A stretch of 64,000 bases of DNA from Psychromonas sp. L1A2 (GCF_009828855.1 NZ_WUAG01000001.1:744001-808000), one strand, 5' to 3'; counted from the stretch's first letter, positions 19,577-30,467 are shown. Translations and numbers: made by a program. Notes: a model not told the origin generated them from the letters alone.

Positions 19577-21079
19577 ATGAATAATAAAGAAATTTTATTG
19601 GTTGTTGAAGCTGTTTCAAATGAAAAAGGCTTACCAAGAGAAGCGATTTTTGAAGCATTAGAAAGTGCACTGGCTATTGCAACTAAAAAGAAATACGAAT
19701 TAGAAATTGAAGTACGTGTTGATATCGACCGTGAAACGGGTAATTTTGATACTTTCCGTCGTTGGTTAGTATTAGAAAGTGAAGCAGAAATGGAAAACCC
19801 TTCAAAAGAGATGACATTTGAAGCTGCACAATATGACACCCCTGAAATTCAAGTCGGTGAATATATTGAAGACGAAATTGATTCAGTTACTTTTGACCGA
19901 ATTACAACACAAACTGCAAAACAAGTTATCGTACAAAAAGTACGTGAAGCTGAGCGTGCGCAAGTTGTTGCTCAATATGCAGAAAAAGAAGGTGAGTTAA
20001 TCACTGGTGTTGTTAAACGTATGACACGTGATAGCATTTTATTAGACTTAGGTAACAATGCTGAAGCGGTTATTTTCCGTGATGAGATGTTGCCTCGTGA
20101 AAACTTCCGTCCAGGCGATCGTTTACGCGGTTTATTATTTGCTGTACGTCCTGAAGCTCGTGGCGCACAATTGTTCATGACACGTACACAACCTGAAGTC
20201 TTAGTTGAGTTATTTCGCTTAGAAGTGCCTGAAATCGCTGAAGAGATGATTGACTTAATGGGCGCAGCCCGCGATCCTGGTTCACGTGCTAAAATCGCAG
20301 TGAAATCAAATGACCAACGTATCGATCCTATCGGTGCTTGTGTTGGTATGCGTGGTGCACGTGTGCAAGCCGTTTCAAATGAATTAGGCGGAGAGCGTGT
20401 TGATATTATCCTGTGGGATGAGAATCCAGCACAATTTGCAATTAATGCGATGGCACCTGCTGAAGTCGCTTCAATTGTTGTTGATGAAGATTCGCACAGC
20501 ATGGATATTGCTGTAGAAGATGAAAATTTAGCACAAGCAATTGGTCGTAACGGTCAAAATATTCGTTTAGCATCTCAACTAACTGGTTGGGTATTAAATG
20601 TAATGACAGTAGCTGAATTAAAAACTAAACATCAAGCTGAAGCAGATGGCGTTATTTCGTTATTTACGTCAGCATTAGAAGTTGATGAAGACTTTGCTGG
20701 TGTGTTAGTGGAAGAAGGTTTTAGCTCTTTAGAAGAGATTGCCTACGTTCCTGCTGAAGAGTTATTAGCGATTGATGGTTTTGACGAAGACATGGTTGAA
20801 GAGCTACGTACTCGTGCTAAAGATGTACTAGCAACAAAAGCGCTTGCTGAAGAAGAAAGTCTTGAAGGTGCAAAACCTGCTGACGATCTCTTGGCACTTG
20901 AAGGCTTAGAGGCACACCTTGCATTTGTATTAGCAAGTAAAGGTGTGATTACATTAGAAGACTTAGCAGAACAAGCTGTTGATGATCTACTAGAGATTGA
21001 TGAAAAACTAGATGCAGAAAAAGCAGCGGAATTAATTATGGCTGCTCGTAACATCTGCTGGTTTAGTGAAGATGCGTAA
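19577..21079 (+). CDS. nusA: Transcription termination/antitermination factor NusA
   Basis: A 500-residue RNA-polymerase-binding factor. Domains in order are the N-terminal polymerase-binding domain (about 1-125), S1 (about 135-200, [20 protein letters not shown]), two KH domains (about 230-345, including [16 protein letters not shown] and [17 protein letters not shown]) and two acidic helix-hairpin-helix repeats to the C-terminus. The full gammaproteobacterial length is present. It sits 25 bases before infB. Confidence 0.97.
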   Translation: MNNKEILLVVEAVSNEKGLPREAIFEALESALAIATKKKYELEIEVRVDIDRETGNFDTFRRWLVLESEAEMENPSKEMTFEAAQYDTPEIQVGEYIEDEIDSVTFDRITTQTAKQVIVQKVREAERAQVVAQYAEKEGELITGVVKRMTRDSILLDLGNNAEAVIFRDEMLPRENFRPGDRLRGLLFAVRPEARGAQLFMTRTQPEVLVELFRLEVPEIAEEMIDLMGAARDPGSRAKIAVKSNDQRIDPIGACVGMRGARVQAVSNELGGERVDIILWDENPAQFAINAMAPAEVASIVVDEDSHSMDIAVEDENLAQAIGRNGQNIRLASQLTGWVLNVMTVAELKTKHQAEADGVISLFTSALEVDEDFAGVLVEEGFSSLEEIAYVPAEELLAIDGFDEDMVEELRTRAKDVLATKALAEEESLEGAKPADDLLALEGLEAHLAFVLASKGVITLEDLAEQAVDDLLEIDEKLDAEKAAELIMAARNICWFSEDA

Positions 21080-21104
21080 TAGCGTCAGTATGGAGAAATA
21101 AATA

Positions 21105-23751
21105 ATGTCAGAAATTCTATTAAAAGACCTCGCTAAAGACTTAAACAAATCTGAAGATGTGTTAGTTCAGCAGTTTGCTGCTGCAGGTATTACTAAAAAA
21201 GCTAGCGACAAAGTAAGCGTTGAAGAAAAAGAAAAGCTAACTACTTATTTGCAAAAGCAACATGGTGGCGAGCAAAAGCAAAAAATGACTTTACAACGTA
21301 AAACAAAAACAACGTTAAATATTAAAGGTCAATCAAACGCTGTTAATGTTGAAGTACGTAAAAAACGTACTTTTGTTAAACGTTCTGATGAAGAGATTCA
21401 AGCAGAAAAAGCGGCTGAACAAGCATTAAAAGAAGTAGAAGAAGCTAAAATTCAAGCAGAGTTAGATGCTAAAAAAGCACAAGCTGAAAAAGTATTAGCT
21501 GAAAAGTTAGCGGCTAAGAAAGAAGCTGAAGAAAAAGCAAAATTAGCAGCAGTCGCTAATAAGCAAAAAACAAGCGTCTACTAAATCTGTTAAAACAGAA
21601 GAACAACTTCGACTAGAAAAAGAACAAGCTGATTTGTTGAAAAAAGCAGAAACAGAAGCATTAGCTAAAGCTGAAAAAGACGCAGTTGAACAAGCTGAAC
21701 TTGCTAAGAAATTAGCAGAAGAAAATGCGGCTCGTTGGGCAAAAGAAGAAGCTGACCGCAAAGCAGCTGAAGGTGCAGATTACCATGTAACTACATCAAC
21801 AGAAGCACGAGCAGCAGAAGATGCAGTTGATACAAAAGCGGAAGGTCCAACACACCGTAAGAAAAAGAAAAAAGCACCTGCGGCTAAACCACTTGAAACA
21901 GTTTATAACCGTCGCGGTAATAACCGTCGTGGTAAAAAAGGTTCAACTGCAACACCACATGCATTACAACAAGCATTTGAAAAACCAGCTGCTAAAGTTG
22001 AACGTGATGTTAAAATTGGTGAAACAATTTCAGTTGCAGAACTAGCTAATAAAATGGCAGTTAAAGCAACTGAAGTGATCAAAGCGATGATGAAGATGGG
22101 TGCTATGGCAACTATCAACCAAGTTATCGACCAAGAAACAGCCTCTATTGTTGCTGAAGAAATGGGCCACAAAGTAATTCTAACGAAAGAAAATGAGTTA
22201 GAAGAGTCTTTAATGGCTGAAGCACAGCAAGGTGGTGCTAAAACATCTCGTGCACCTGTTGTAACTATCATGGGTCACGTTGACCACGGTAAAACATCAC
22301 TACTAGATTACATTCGTCGTGCAAAAGTTGCTGACGGTGAAGCCGGTGGTATTACTCAGCATATCGGTGCTTACCATGTAGAAACTGATAAGGGCATGAT
22401 TTCATTCCTAGATACTCCAGGACATGCTGCATTTACATCGATGCGTTCTCGTGGTGCTAAAGCAACGGATATCGTTGTCCTAGTTGTTGCTGCTGATGAT
22501 GGTGTTATGCCACAAACAATCGAAGCGATTCAACATGCTAAAGCTGCTGGTGTTCCACTAATGGTTGCTGTGAATAAAATCGATAAAGAAGGTGCAGATT
22601 TTGACCGTGTTAAAACTGAACTTTCACAGCACGATGTTATTTCAGAAGAATGGGGCGGTGAAAACATCTTCTCATTCGTATCTGCAAAAGTAGGTACTGG
22701 TGTCGATGCGTTATTAGATAGCATCTTACTACAAGCTGAAATGTTAGATTTAGAAGCCGTTTCAACAGGTCCTGCATCAGGTGTTGTTATTGAATCTCGT
22801 CTTGATAAAGGTCGTGGTCCAGTTGCTTCTATTCTTGTTCAACAAGGTGAACTTAAGCAAGGCGATATCGTTCTTTGTGGTCTTGAGTACGGACGTGTTC
22901 GTGCAATGCGTGACGAAAACGGTAAAGCGATTGAATCTGCTGGTCCATCTATCCCTGTTGAAGTATTGGGCTTATCAGGTGTACCACAAGCGGGTGATGA
23001 AGCGACTGTTGTTAAAGATGAAAAGAAAGCACGTGAAGTTGCATTATACCGTCAAGGTAAATTCCGTGATATTAAACTTGCTCGTCAACAAAAAGCGAAA
23101 CTTGAAAACATGTTCTCTAACATGGAATCAGGCGATGTATCTGAACTTAACTTAGTACTTAAAGCTGATGTTCAAGGTTCATTAGAAGCAATTTGTGAGT
23201 CACTAAACAAACTATCTACAGATGAAGTTAAAGTTAACATCATCGGTCGTGGTGTTGGTGGTATTACTGAAACTGACGCTTCATTAGCATCAGCTTCTGG
23301 CGCAATCGTAATCGGCTTTAACGTTCGTGCAGATGCAACAGCACGTAAGTTAATTGATAACGAAGCGGTTGAATTACGTTACTACAGCATCATCTATGAT
23401 CTAATTGATGAAGTTCGTGCTGCAATGAGTGGTTTATTAGCACCTGAATTCAAACAAGAAATCACAGGTATTGCTGATGTACGTGAAGTCTTCAAATCTC
23501 CTAAGATCGGCGCAATCGCTGGTTGTATGGTGACTGAAGGTATTATTAAACGTAACAACCCAATTCGTGTTCTACGTGAAAACGTGGTTATTTACGAAGG
23601 TGTGCTTGAGTCTCTACGTCGCTTTAAAGATGACGCAACTGAAGTTCGTAACGGTGTTGAGTGTGGTATCGGCGTTAAGAACTACAACGATGTTCGCGTA
23701 GGTGACCAAATAGAAGTATTTGAAATTATTGAAGTAAAACGTACTCTTTAA
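21105..23751 (+). CDS. infB: Translation initiation factor IF-2 with an apparent one-base frameshift
   Basis: GTPase that brings initiator tRNA to the 30S subunit. The first frame (21105-21584) encodes the N-terminal IF2 domain and the start of the Lys/Glu/Ala-rich linker, then stops at TAA 21582. The remainder continues in the +1 frame through the linker to the G domain ([21 protein letters not shown]) and the C-terminal domains ending at 23751. The break maps to the run CAAAAAAC near 21567-21574. Removing one A there gives an uninterrupted protein of 881 residues, the normal length. It is either a sequencing error or a real lesion; infB is essential. Confidence 0.93.
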
Positions 23752-23773
23752 TTTTAAATCTTAATAACTATTA

Positions 23774-23799
23774 AGAATGGGGGCTTATGCCTCCATTCT
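23774..23799 (+). other. Stem-loop between infB and rbfA
   Basis: AGAATGGGGGC (23774-23784) pairs with GCCTCCATTCT (23789-23799), with loop TTAT and one G-T wobble. There is no T tail, so it is more likely an mRNA-processing or stabilising structure than a terminator. Confidence 0.6.
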
Positions 23800-23841
23800 C
23801 ATTTAAAACAACGCTTAATTTGCGTTGATTAGGAGTTACAA

Positions 23842-24267
23842 ATGGCAAAAGAATATAGCCGTGCTTCTCGAGTTTCTCAGCAAGTACAAAAAGAACTTGC
23901 TCGAATCTTACAACAAGAAGTTAAAGATCCACGCATTGGAATGGTTACCATTTCTGGCGTTGACATTACACGTGACCTTGCTTATGCAACGGTATATGTG
24001 ACCTTTTTTACTGTTGGTGAACAAACAAACGATGAATCATTAAAAGGCTTAAATGCTGCTGCTGGTTACGTCCGTCGTTTACTGGGTAAAGCAATGAAGC
24101 TACGTATCGTTCCTGAAGTACGTTTTTGCTTTGATGAAACACTGACTGAAGGCTTACGTATTTCAGAGCTAGTGAGTGGCGCAGTAAAAAATGACAAAGT
24201 TAAATTAAAAGAAGCTGGCCGCGAAGAAGAAGCGCTAGAAGCAACAGAAGAAGAGGAAGCGAAGTAA
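23842..24267 (+). CDS. rbfA: Ribosome-binding factor A
   Basis: A 141-residue KH-fold protein needed for 30S maturation and cold adaptation. It has the N-terminal [38 protein letters not shown] and [13 protein letters not shown]. The tail is acidic. The ATG follows TAGGAG. Its stop overlaps the truB start (TAATG), so the two are translationally coupled. Confidence 0.96.
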   Translation: MAKEYSRASRVSQQVQKELARILQQEVKDPRIGMVTISGVDITRDLAYATVYVTFFTVGEQTNDESLKGLNAAAGYVRRLLGKAMKLRIVPEVRFCFDETLTEGLRISELVSGAVKNDKVKLKEAGREEEALEATEEEEAK

Positions 24268-25205
24268 TGGCAAAACGTGGAAAGGGTCGCCCGATCAATG
24301 GCATCGTATTATTAGATAAACCTACGGACATCAGTTCCAACCATGCTTTACAACGTGTAAAACGAATTTTCTTTGCTCAAAAAGCAGGTCATACCGGTGC
24401 CTTAGATCCATTGGCAACAGGTATGTTACCTGTTTGTTTAGGTGAAGCGACTAAGTTCTCTCAATTTCTATTAGACTCAGACAAACGCTATACCGTCACA
24501 GCTACCTTAGGTGTAAGAACTGATACCAGTGATTCTCAAGGTGATGTAGTTTGTGAAAAGCCTGTTTCAGTCACTCAAGCACAACTTGATATTGCCCTTG
24601 ATACGTTCCGTGGCGAAATTGAACAAGTTCCTTCTATGTATTCAGCCTTGAAATTTGAAGGTAAGCCTCTATATAAATATGCACGTGAAGGGATTACGAT
24701 TGATCGTCCTGCACGTCCTATTACTGTTTATGAAATCAAGCAATTACGTTTTGAAGACAATGAAATTGATTTAGATATTCATGTTAGTAAAGGGACTTAT
24801 ATTCGTACTATTGTTGATGATTTAGGCGAATTATTAGGGTGTGGTGCACATGTTTCAATGTTACGTCGTACACAGGTTGCTGATTACCCTTACGAACGTA
24901 TGGTCACTATTGAAACCTTAGAAGCATTAATAGAAAAAGCAAAAGAAGAAGACGTTAGCCCTTATGACTTATTAGATCCATTATTATTAGAGATGGATAC
25001 GGCGGTTAAAAACTATCCCGAAGTAAATATTTCCGATGAAATGGGTGCTTATGTATTACACGGTCAACCGGTACAAGTATTTGGTGCACCAGACAATACA
25101 ATTGTTAGAATTACCGTTGGCGAGCAACGTACGTTTATTGGTGTTGGGCAAATGAATGATGATGGTTTGGTTGCACCAAAGCGGTTAGCGAACCTAGATC
25201 TTTAA
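24267..25205 (+). CDS. truB: tRNA pseudouridine-55 synthase TruB
   Basis: A 312-residue pseudouridine synthase acting on the T loop of tRNAs. NGIVLLDKP is at the N-terminus and the catalytic aspartate lies in [23 protein letters not shown] and a C-terminal PUA-like domain follow. It is coupled to rbfA. In most gammaproteobacteria rpsO and pnp follow; here they do not. Confidence 0.97.
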   Translation: MAKRGKGRPINGIVLLDKPTDISSNHALQRVKRIFFAQKAGHTGALDPLATGMLPVCLGEATKFSQFLLDSDKRYTVTATLGVRTDTSDSQGDVVCEKPVSVTQAQLDIALDTFRGEIEQVPSMYSALKFEGKPLYKYAREGITIDRPARPITVYEIKQLRFEDNEIDLDIHVSKGTYIRTIVDDLGELLGCGAHVSMLRRTQVADYPYERMVTIETLEALIEKAKEEDVSPYDLLDPLLLEMDTAVKNYPEVNISDEMGAYVLHGQPVQVFGAPDNTIVRITVGEQRTFIGVGQMNDDGLVAPKRLANLDL

Positions 25206-25312
25206 AGAATGAATTTATAAAGAATGGACCTATAATCAACTAATTTATAAGTCTCCAATTTATAAGTTAACGTTAAGTTAAATTGAAACTAAAACAGATT
25301 GGCACCGCTAAG

Positions 25313-25522
25313 ATGACTAAAATAGATTTTTCTCAAATAAATAAAACTGCTGCTGAATCTTTTAATCAACAGCGTAATGTTATTAAACGTCTTGCGAAGG
25401 GAAAAAAAGTACTTTGCGACCAATGCCAACAAGCGTTAACGTTAACGGTATTAAGTGAAGGCGAAAGTGGCGTGCAATGTATTAAAGGTTGCACCCAAAT
25501 TAATTTAGAACTCGACGCTTAG
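25313..25522 (+). CDS. Small zinc-ribbon-like protein of unknown function
   Basis: A basic protein of 69 residues with CDQC (CxxC) and, 20 residues on, CIKGC, which could form a four-cysteine zinc knuckle. I know no function for it. The frame opens at TTG 25283; I chose ATG 25313 (MTKIDFSQINK), but neither start has a clear ribosome site. It lies 20 bases upstream of the DsbA-like gene and probably shares its transcript. Confidence 0.6.
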   Translation: MTKIDFSQINKTAAESFNQQRNVIKRLAKGKKVLCDQCQQALTLTVLSEGESGVQCIKGCTQINLELDA

Positions 25523-25542
25523 GCGTTGAAAAGGTAGATTTT

Positions 25543-26145
25543 ATGAGCTCAGAATTATATTTTATTTACGACTCTCATTGCCCATGGAGTTATGCTGCAA
25601 CACCATTAGTGGTTGCTTTAGATGACGCTTTTCCTGAAATGGAAGTTCATGCTTGGCACTGCGCTAATTATGATGGTGGTAACAGTGTTGGTTTTAATAC
25701 GATTAAATCAGTTGAAAAAGAAAGTGATGTTCCTTTTTCACAGGAATACGTTCGTTTCGCCGATAGTCCTAAGAATAGTGTTATCAGTGCAAACTTATTA
25801 GCTTGGATCTCAACTAAACAATCAGATAAATTATTACCTGTATTACAAGCACTGCAACATGCTCATTTTGTAGAAGGTAATTCTTTAGGTAAAAAAATAG
25901 ATTTTACTGAACTGGCAGATGACCTAAAACTATCAATACCAAATAAAGTATTTAAAGAAGAGTTAAGCAAAGACGCTCTTTATGTTTTATCTGATATTAA
26001 TGATTTACAAGGATTCATGGGAACGGTTTCTTTTCCTGCTTTATTACTAGTACATAATGATAATGCAGTTCTATTAAATCATGCACAATATATAGGTGAC
26101 CCAGCCAGTATTGTGGCAGATGTAGAAAAGCAGTTACAAGACTAA
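25543..26145 (+). CDS. DsbA-like thioredoxin-fold protein
   Basis: A 200-residue protein without a signal peptide. FIYDSHCPWSYAATP at the N-terminus is the DsbA / 2-hydroxychromene-2-carboxylate isomerase active-site loop, with only the first cysteine (CPWS), so disulfide exchange is unlikely and a glutathione-dependent or monothiol role is more plausible. The cis-Pro-type SFPALLLV lies in the C-terminal third. The ATG follows AAAAGGTAGATTTT. A hairpin ends the unit. Confidence 0.75.
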   Translation: MSSELYFIYDSHCPWSYAATPLVVALDDAFPEMEVHAWHCANYDGGNSVGFNTIKSVEKESDVPFSQEYVRFADSPKNSVISANLLAWISTKQSDKLLPVLQALQHAHFVEGNSLGKKIDFTELADDLKLSIPNKVFKEELSKDALYVLSDINDLQGFMGTVSFPALLLVHNDNAVLLNHAQYIGDPASIVADVEKQLQD

Positions 26146-26176
26146 AAGTACGATAATTGTCATCAGCTTAATCAAA

Positions 26177-26209
26177 AAAGTGAAATGATTTTAATGATCA
26201 TTTCACTTT
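26177..26209 (+). terminator. Stem-loop after the DsbA-like gene
   Basis: A perfect 13-bp stem, AAAGTGAAATGAT (26177-26189) with ATCATTTCACTTT (26197-26209), has a 7-base loop. There is no long T run, but it is well placed as a terminator. Confidence 0.65.
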
Positions 26210-26331
26210 AAATATAAACTCTTCACTACCACTATTCATTATTACCCTTCATAACTAACAGTTACTTATTGCACTACCTCTCACCTATACGCATACTGTA
26301 TTTTTATAAATTTCTTCAGTGAGAATGTATT

Positions 26332-28191
26332 ATGGCCGATAGTTTCCTACTTTTTGATATTGCACAAAAAGATCAATTAACAGATAACGTATTAGCGTTT
26401 TTTGAAGAAACTATTTTACCAAGAGCCTGGGAAAATGAACCTGTACAGTTTAATAAAGATAGTCGTGTTTACGCCTATGTAAATGATCAACAAGCACCTG
26501 CAGTTATTCAAGCCGCTATCGATGGTGGCTGGCAACTTGCTATTTTGCCTCATCCTGAATCGATCTATGCTAAACGTGGATTTTGTGCACAAAGTAATTT
26601 AAAGAAAGCGATTCAAGAAGCCGAAAAAAGCCAACCCGCACAAGTTGATGTTGTACGTTGTAACGGTAAAATTTTACTTTCTGAATTGGTTTTTGGAGAA
26701 AGCTTTAACTTATTGCCAAGTGCTAAAAGCTTAGGTTTTATTGAAAGACTTAAACTAGGATGGAAAAATCTTGGTAAAATTCGACATGCTTGTCCTAAAC
26801 AAGTTACTTTTAATACTGAGAATGAAAGTAGTTTTACGACTGCTGCGCTAGGTGTTGTTATTACTGCTCATGTTCATGACTCTTGGTTATCTAAACACAT
26901 TCTGCCTAATAGCCATATTAATGACGGTATGTGCCACGTAATGCTGATTGCACCACGTAGTATTATGGAACTATTACGATTTATTACTATCTCTACATTA
27001 GGTCGTTATTATTCACTACCTAGCTTCCTGGGGTTAATTAAAACAAAAAGTATAGAGTTCACTAATGGTGACGTTTTACATTATCAAATTGATGGACAAG
27101 AAGAACAATCTGAGTCGTTATCCATTCAAACAGAAAGTCATGTATTAACCTTATTAGTGGGAGAATCTTTACCGATTATAGATACTTCTAGTGCACAAAA
27201 AGAACAACTCAAAATTAAAGGTCTACCATCTGGTGAAGCGGTGAATGAATTAGCCACTAAACCGTTAGCCTTTATTGCGCATGCTGCAACAGATGAGTTT
27301 AAAGACCTGTATCAATTACTCAGAGATAACGCGACAACATCATCTGCATTCCTAACCTTAATGGCATTATCAACCTTACTCGCAAGCGTAGGGCTCTTTG
27401 CAAGCTCTGCCCCTGTGATTATCGGTGCGATGATCTTAGCGCCTCTAATGGGGCCTATTATTTCACTTTCGATGGCACTCGCACGACAAGACCCTTCATT
27501 GCTTACTGCGAGTGCAACAACCTTAGGCATAGGAATATTAGTCTCTTTAGGTTTTTCATCTGTTGCGAGTTTTATTATCCCGATGGAAATTGTCACCCCT
27601 GAAATTGCGGCTCGGTTAAGTCCAAGTTTATTAGACTTAGGGGTTGCGGTTATTTCTGGTATTGCTGGTGCTTATGCGCACGCGCGTGTTGATGCAGCTA
27701 AAAGCTTAGCGGGTGTTGCGATCGCCGTAGCGCTTGTGCCACCATTAGCAGTAACAGGTATTGGTATTGGCTGGTTAGATTCGCACGTCGCTTGGGGCGC
27801 TTTATTATTATTCCTAACTAACTTGGCAGGTATTGTCTTTGCTGCAGCATTGACCTTTCTTGCTTTAGGATTTGCTCCTTTCACTCGCGCTAAAAAAGGC
27901 CTGATGATTGCTTTTATTGGTGTGACACTTGTTTCTATCCCGTTGGTGTTTAGTTTTTTACGTTTATCTGAAGAAGCGAAAATAATGCAACAGCTTGAAG
28001 GTAAAAGAATAGGGGAGGTCGTGATCAGAGAAGTGTACGCAAGAGCATTAGAGCCAGTTGAAATCTCTGTCAAATTAGTGACGCCTGAAACCTTAACCAG
28101 TGAAAAACTTGATGCGATCAAAGACAGTATTGAATCGGAGTTACAACAAGATGTCATTATGGAAGCACAAGTCATTATTCGTCGGGAATAA
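26332..28191 (+). CDS. DUF389 membrane protein with a degenerate lipid-kinase-like N-terminal domain
   Basis: A 619-residue inner-membrane protein. From about 338 to 545 it carries six or so membrane helices of the DUF389 family (IIGAMILAPLMGPIISLSMA), then a short soluble tail. Residues about 45-280 read to me like a diacylglycerol-kinase/YegS fold: QLAILPHPESIYAKRG in place of the LGxxPxGTxNDxAR loop, then SNLKKAIQEA, VDVVRCNGKILL, GMCHVMLIAPRS and YQIDGQEE in place of the DGE. The GGDGT ATP motif is missing, so catalysis is doubtful. Function unknown. It is monocistronic between two hairpins. Confidence 0.8.
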   Translation: MADSFLLFDIAQKDQLTDNVLAFFEETILPRAWENEPVQFNKDSRVYAYVNDQQAPAVIQAAIDGGWQLAILPHPESIYAKRGFCAQSNLKKAIQEAEKSQPAQVDVVRCNGKILLSELVFGESFNLLPSAKSLGFIERLKLGWKNLGKIRHACPKQVTFNTENESSFTTAALGVVITAHVHDSWLSKHILPNSHINDGMCHVMLIAPRSIMELLRFITISTLGRYYSLPSFLGLIKTKSIEFTNGDVLHYQIDGQEEQSESLSIQTESHVLTLLVGESLPIIDTSSAQKEQLKIKGLPSGEAVNELATKPLAFIAHAATDEFKDLYQLLRDNATTSSAFLTLMALSTLLASVGLFASSAPVIIGAMILAPLMGPIISLSMALARQDPSLLTASATTLGIGILVSLGFSSVASFIIPMEIVTPEIAARLSPSLLDLGVAVISGIAGAYAHARVDAAKSLAGVAIAVALVPPLAVTGIGIGWLDSHVAWGALLLFLTNLAGIVFAAALTFLALGFAPFTRAKKGLMIAFIGVTLVSIPLVFSFLRLSEEAKIMQQLEGKRIGEVVIREVYARALEPVEISVKLVTPETLTSEKLDAIKDSIESELQQDVIMEAQVIIRRE

Positions 28192-28233
28192 TGGTTTTAT
28201 TGGGTTTTAATTCGCTTTTTAGTTGAGTTTTCG

Positions 28234-28271
28234 CCGCCCTTTTTTATACTTTGAGTATAAATAAAGGGCGG
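28234..28271. terminator. Long hairpin terminator after the DUF389 gene
   Basis: CCGCCCTTTTTTATACT (28234-28250) pairs with AGTATAAATAAAGGGCGG (28254-28271) with one bulge and the loop TTG. T-rich and A-rich arms make it plausible in both directions. Confidence 0.75.
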
Positions 28272-28385
28272 TTAAAACTTATCTAAAAAATGTTAAGCTA
28301 CTTTCTTCTTATTAGGTAGTTAGTCGTTAATATTAATCGTTAGCTATCAACAATCAGTTATCAGCAATCAAAAGCGTACTTCTTT

Positions 28386-30191
28386 ATGTTTACACTTCGT
28401 CCCTATCAACAAGATGCCGTTAATGCGACTCTGCATTATTTCCGTCGATTTAGTACACCTGCCGTATTAGCTTTATCAACAGGTGCAGGCAAGAGTTTGA
28501 TTATTGCAGAGCTTGCTAGGATAGCGAAAGGACGTGTGTTAGTACTTGCTCACGTTAAAGAACTAGTGGAACAAAACCACGCTAAATATGAAAGCTATGG
28601 CGTTGAAGCGTCTATATTTTCCGCAGGGTTAGGGCGTAAAGAAACGTCTGAACAAGTTGTATTTGCTTCAGTACAATCCATTGTAAATAACCTTGAGCTT
28701 TTTGATGATGCTTTTTCCTTACTGGTGATAGATGAATGTCACCGTGTCCCGATGCAAGGTGACTCAAGTTATCAAAAAGTGATTAAACACTTACAGTCTA
28801 TCAATCCAAATTTAAAAGTTTTAGGGTTAACTGCAACCCCTTATCGTCTGGGCTTAGGGTGGATATATCAATATCACACCCGTGGACAAGTTCGCAGTGA
28901 AGAACCACGTTTTTTCCGAGATTGTATTTTTGATTTACCGATTCGATTTTTGTTAGATGAGCACTTTTTAACTGAGCCTAAAGTCATGGATATGGCGGTT
29001 TTAAGTTATGATTTTTCTCAAATAAGTCCAGCTAATACGGGGAGTTATCGAGAGGCTGATTTAAATAAAGTGATTGAGAAGTCTGGTCGTGCGACACCTG
29101 AAATTATTAAGTCGGTTATTCATCACGCAGAAAAAAGACAAGGGGTGATGATCTTCGCTTCTACGGTAAAACATGCTCAAGAAATATTAGGTTATCTGCA
29201 AGATGAAAGTGCTGCATTAATTATTGGCGATACGGCAGGTAAAGATCGTGATCAAATTATCCAAGATTTTAAAAATAAAAAAATAAAGTATCTCGTCAAT
29301 GTTTCCGTATTAACTACAGGGTTTGATGCGCCACATGTTGATTTAATTGCTATTTTACGTCCAACTGAATCTATCAGCTTATATCAACAAATAGTAGGGC
29401 GAGGGTTGCGCTTGGCTGAAGGCAAAAAAGATTGTTTAGTCATGGAGTTTGCAGGGAACTGCTACGATTTATACGAGCCTGAAGTTGGTCAGGAAAAGCC
29501 TGAAAGTGGCAGTGAAATAGTGACTATCCCTTGTCCGGCTTGTCAGTTTAATAATAACTTTTGGGGGAAATTAGATCCTGCTGGTTTTGTGATTGAACAT
29601 TATGGTCGTAAATGCCAAGGGTACTCATTAAAAATCACCGAAGATGATGACGGTAATAAATTTGAAGAACGCGTGCATTGTAACTATCGTTTTCGGGCTA
29701 AATTTTGCGACCAGTGTGGAATGGATAATGATATTGCAGCGCGTGTTTGTGGTCATTGTGAAGCCGTATTAGTAGACCCAGATAAAAAACTGCGTGAAGC
29801 ATTAAAGTTAAAAGATGCAATGATTATTCGTTGTGATGATATGCAACTTGAGGCGACTAAAAATAAACACGGTAAGAATCAATTAAAGGTAACTTATAGT
29901 GGTGGCCAAGGACAAATTAGTGAATTTTGGCAATTGACCACCGCCAAGCAAAAAGCACAATTTCTACAACGTTTTATTCAACCACATTTAATTGATCGCT
30001 TTAGACCTTTCACTGACAGTTCAGTAACCAAGGTAATTAATAATGAACATCGTTTGCAGCCTCCAGAAATAGTGATCGCTAACAAAGTGGGGCGGTTTTG
30101 GCAGATAAGGGATAAATTATTTAATATTCAACAATTCCCAAAAGCGCTCGAAGTGTTACAACAGATGGAGTCGTCGGAGATAGAAGCATAA
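28386..30191 (+). CDS. radD: DEAD/DEAH-box helicase RadD (YejH)
   Basis: A 601-residue SF2 ATPase closely similar to E. coli RadD through LRPYQQDAV, STGAGKS (Walker A), VLVLAHVKELVEQNHAKY, DECH (motif II), GLTATPYRLG (motif III) and QQIVGRGLRLA (motif VI). A cysteine-rich zinc module (CPACQ, CDQC, CGHC) lies at about 380-470. RadD acts with RecA/SSB in double-strand break repair and recombination intermediate processing. It is monocistronic, with ATG 28386 and a weak ribosome site. Confidence 0.93.
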   Translation: MFTLRPYQQDAVNATLHYFRRFSTPAVLALSTGAGKSLIIAELARIAKGRVLVLAHVKELVEQNHAKYESYGVEASIFSAGLGRKETSEQVVFASVQSIVNNLELFDDAFSLLVIDECHRVPMQGDSSYQKVIKHLQSINPNLKVLGLTATPYRLGLGWIYQYHTRGQVRSEEPRFFRDCIFDLPIRFLLDEHFLTEPKVMDMAVLSYDFSQISPANTGSYREADLNKVIEKSGRATPEIIKSVIHHAEKRQGVMIFASTVKHAQEILGYLQDESAALIIGDTAGKDRDQIIQDFKNKKIKYLVNVSVLTTGFDAPHVDLIAILRPTESISLYQQIVGRGLRLAEGKKDCLVMEFAGNCYDLYEPEVGQEKPESGSEIVTIPCPACQFNNNFWGKLDPAGFVIEHYGRKCQGYSLKITEDDDGNKFEERVHCNYRFRAKFCDQCGMDNDIAARVCGHCEAVLVDPDKKLREALKLKDAMIIRCDDMQLEATKNKHGKNQLKVTYSGGQGQISEFWQLTTAKQKAQFLQRFIQPHLIDRFRPFTDSSVTKVINNEHRLQPPEIVIANKVGRFWQIRDKLFNIQQFPKALEVLQQMESSEIEA

Positions 30192-30321
30192 GTGAAGAGC
30201 TTAACCGTCAATCATTTATTGAATAAGTAACTTAAAACAATGAATGGCTAAATGAGAAGCATCATATTATGATCTTTTTATAAGCCAATGGCATATTACT
30301 GATTATATGAAAAGCATTGTT

Positions 30322-30348
30322 TTTGTAATTAAAAATTGTAATTACAAG
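30322..30348. repeat. Short inverted repeat downstream of radD
   Basis: TTGTAATTA and TAATTACAA form a 9-bp stem around a 7-base A/T loop in a gene-free gap of about 275 bases. It may be a weak terminator; nothing else is seen in the gap. Confidence 0.4.
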
Positions 30349-30467
30349 TTATCATCAAAACTTTAATCAACAAGATGTTAACCGAAAAGTACTGGCACTT
30401 AGCTCACTTTGTCATGCTAGAATTTTTCAACACTTTATTAACTAGACTAAATTAACGGGACTAAAAA

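Noticed and set aside
21567..21584. Programmed ribosomal frameshifting in infB
   Set aside because: An A6 run without a downstream stimulatory pseudoknot or upstream SD-like element is weak, and IF2 is not known to use frameshifting. A sequencing error or mutation is simpler.
22781..23155. Plus-strand ORF of 124 codons within infB
   Set aside because: It is out of frame with IF2 domains, rich in Leu/Val/Lys as expected of a shadow frame, and lacks a ribosome site.
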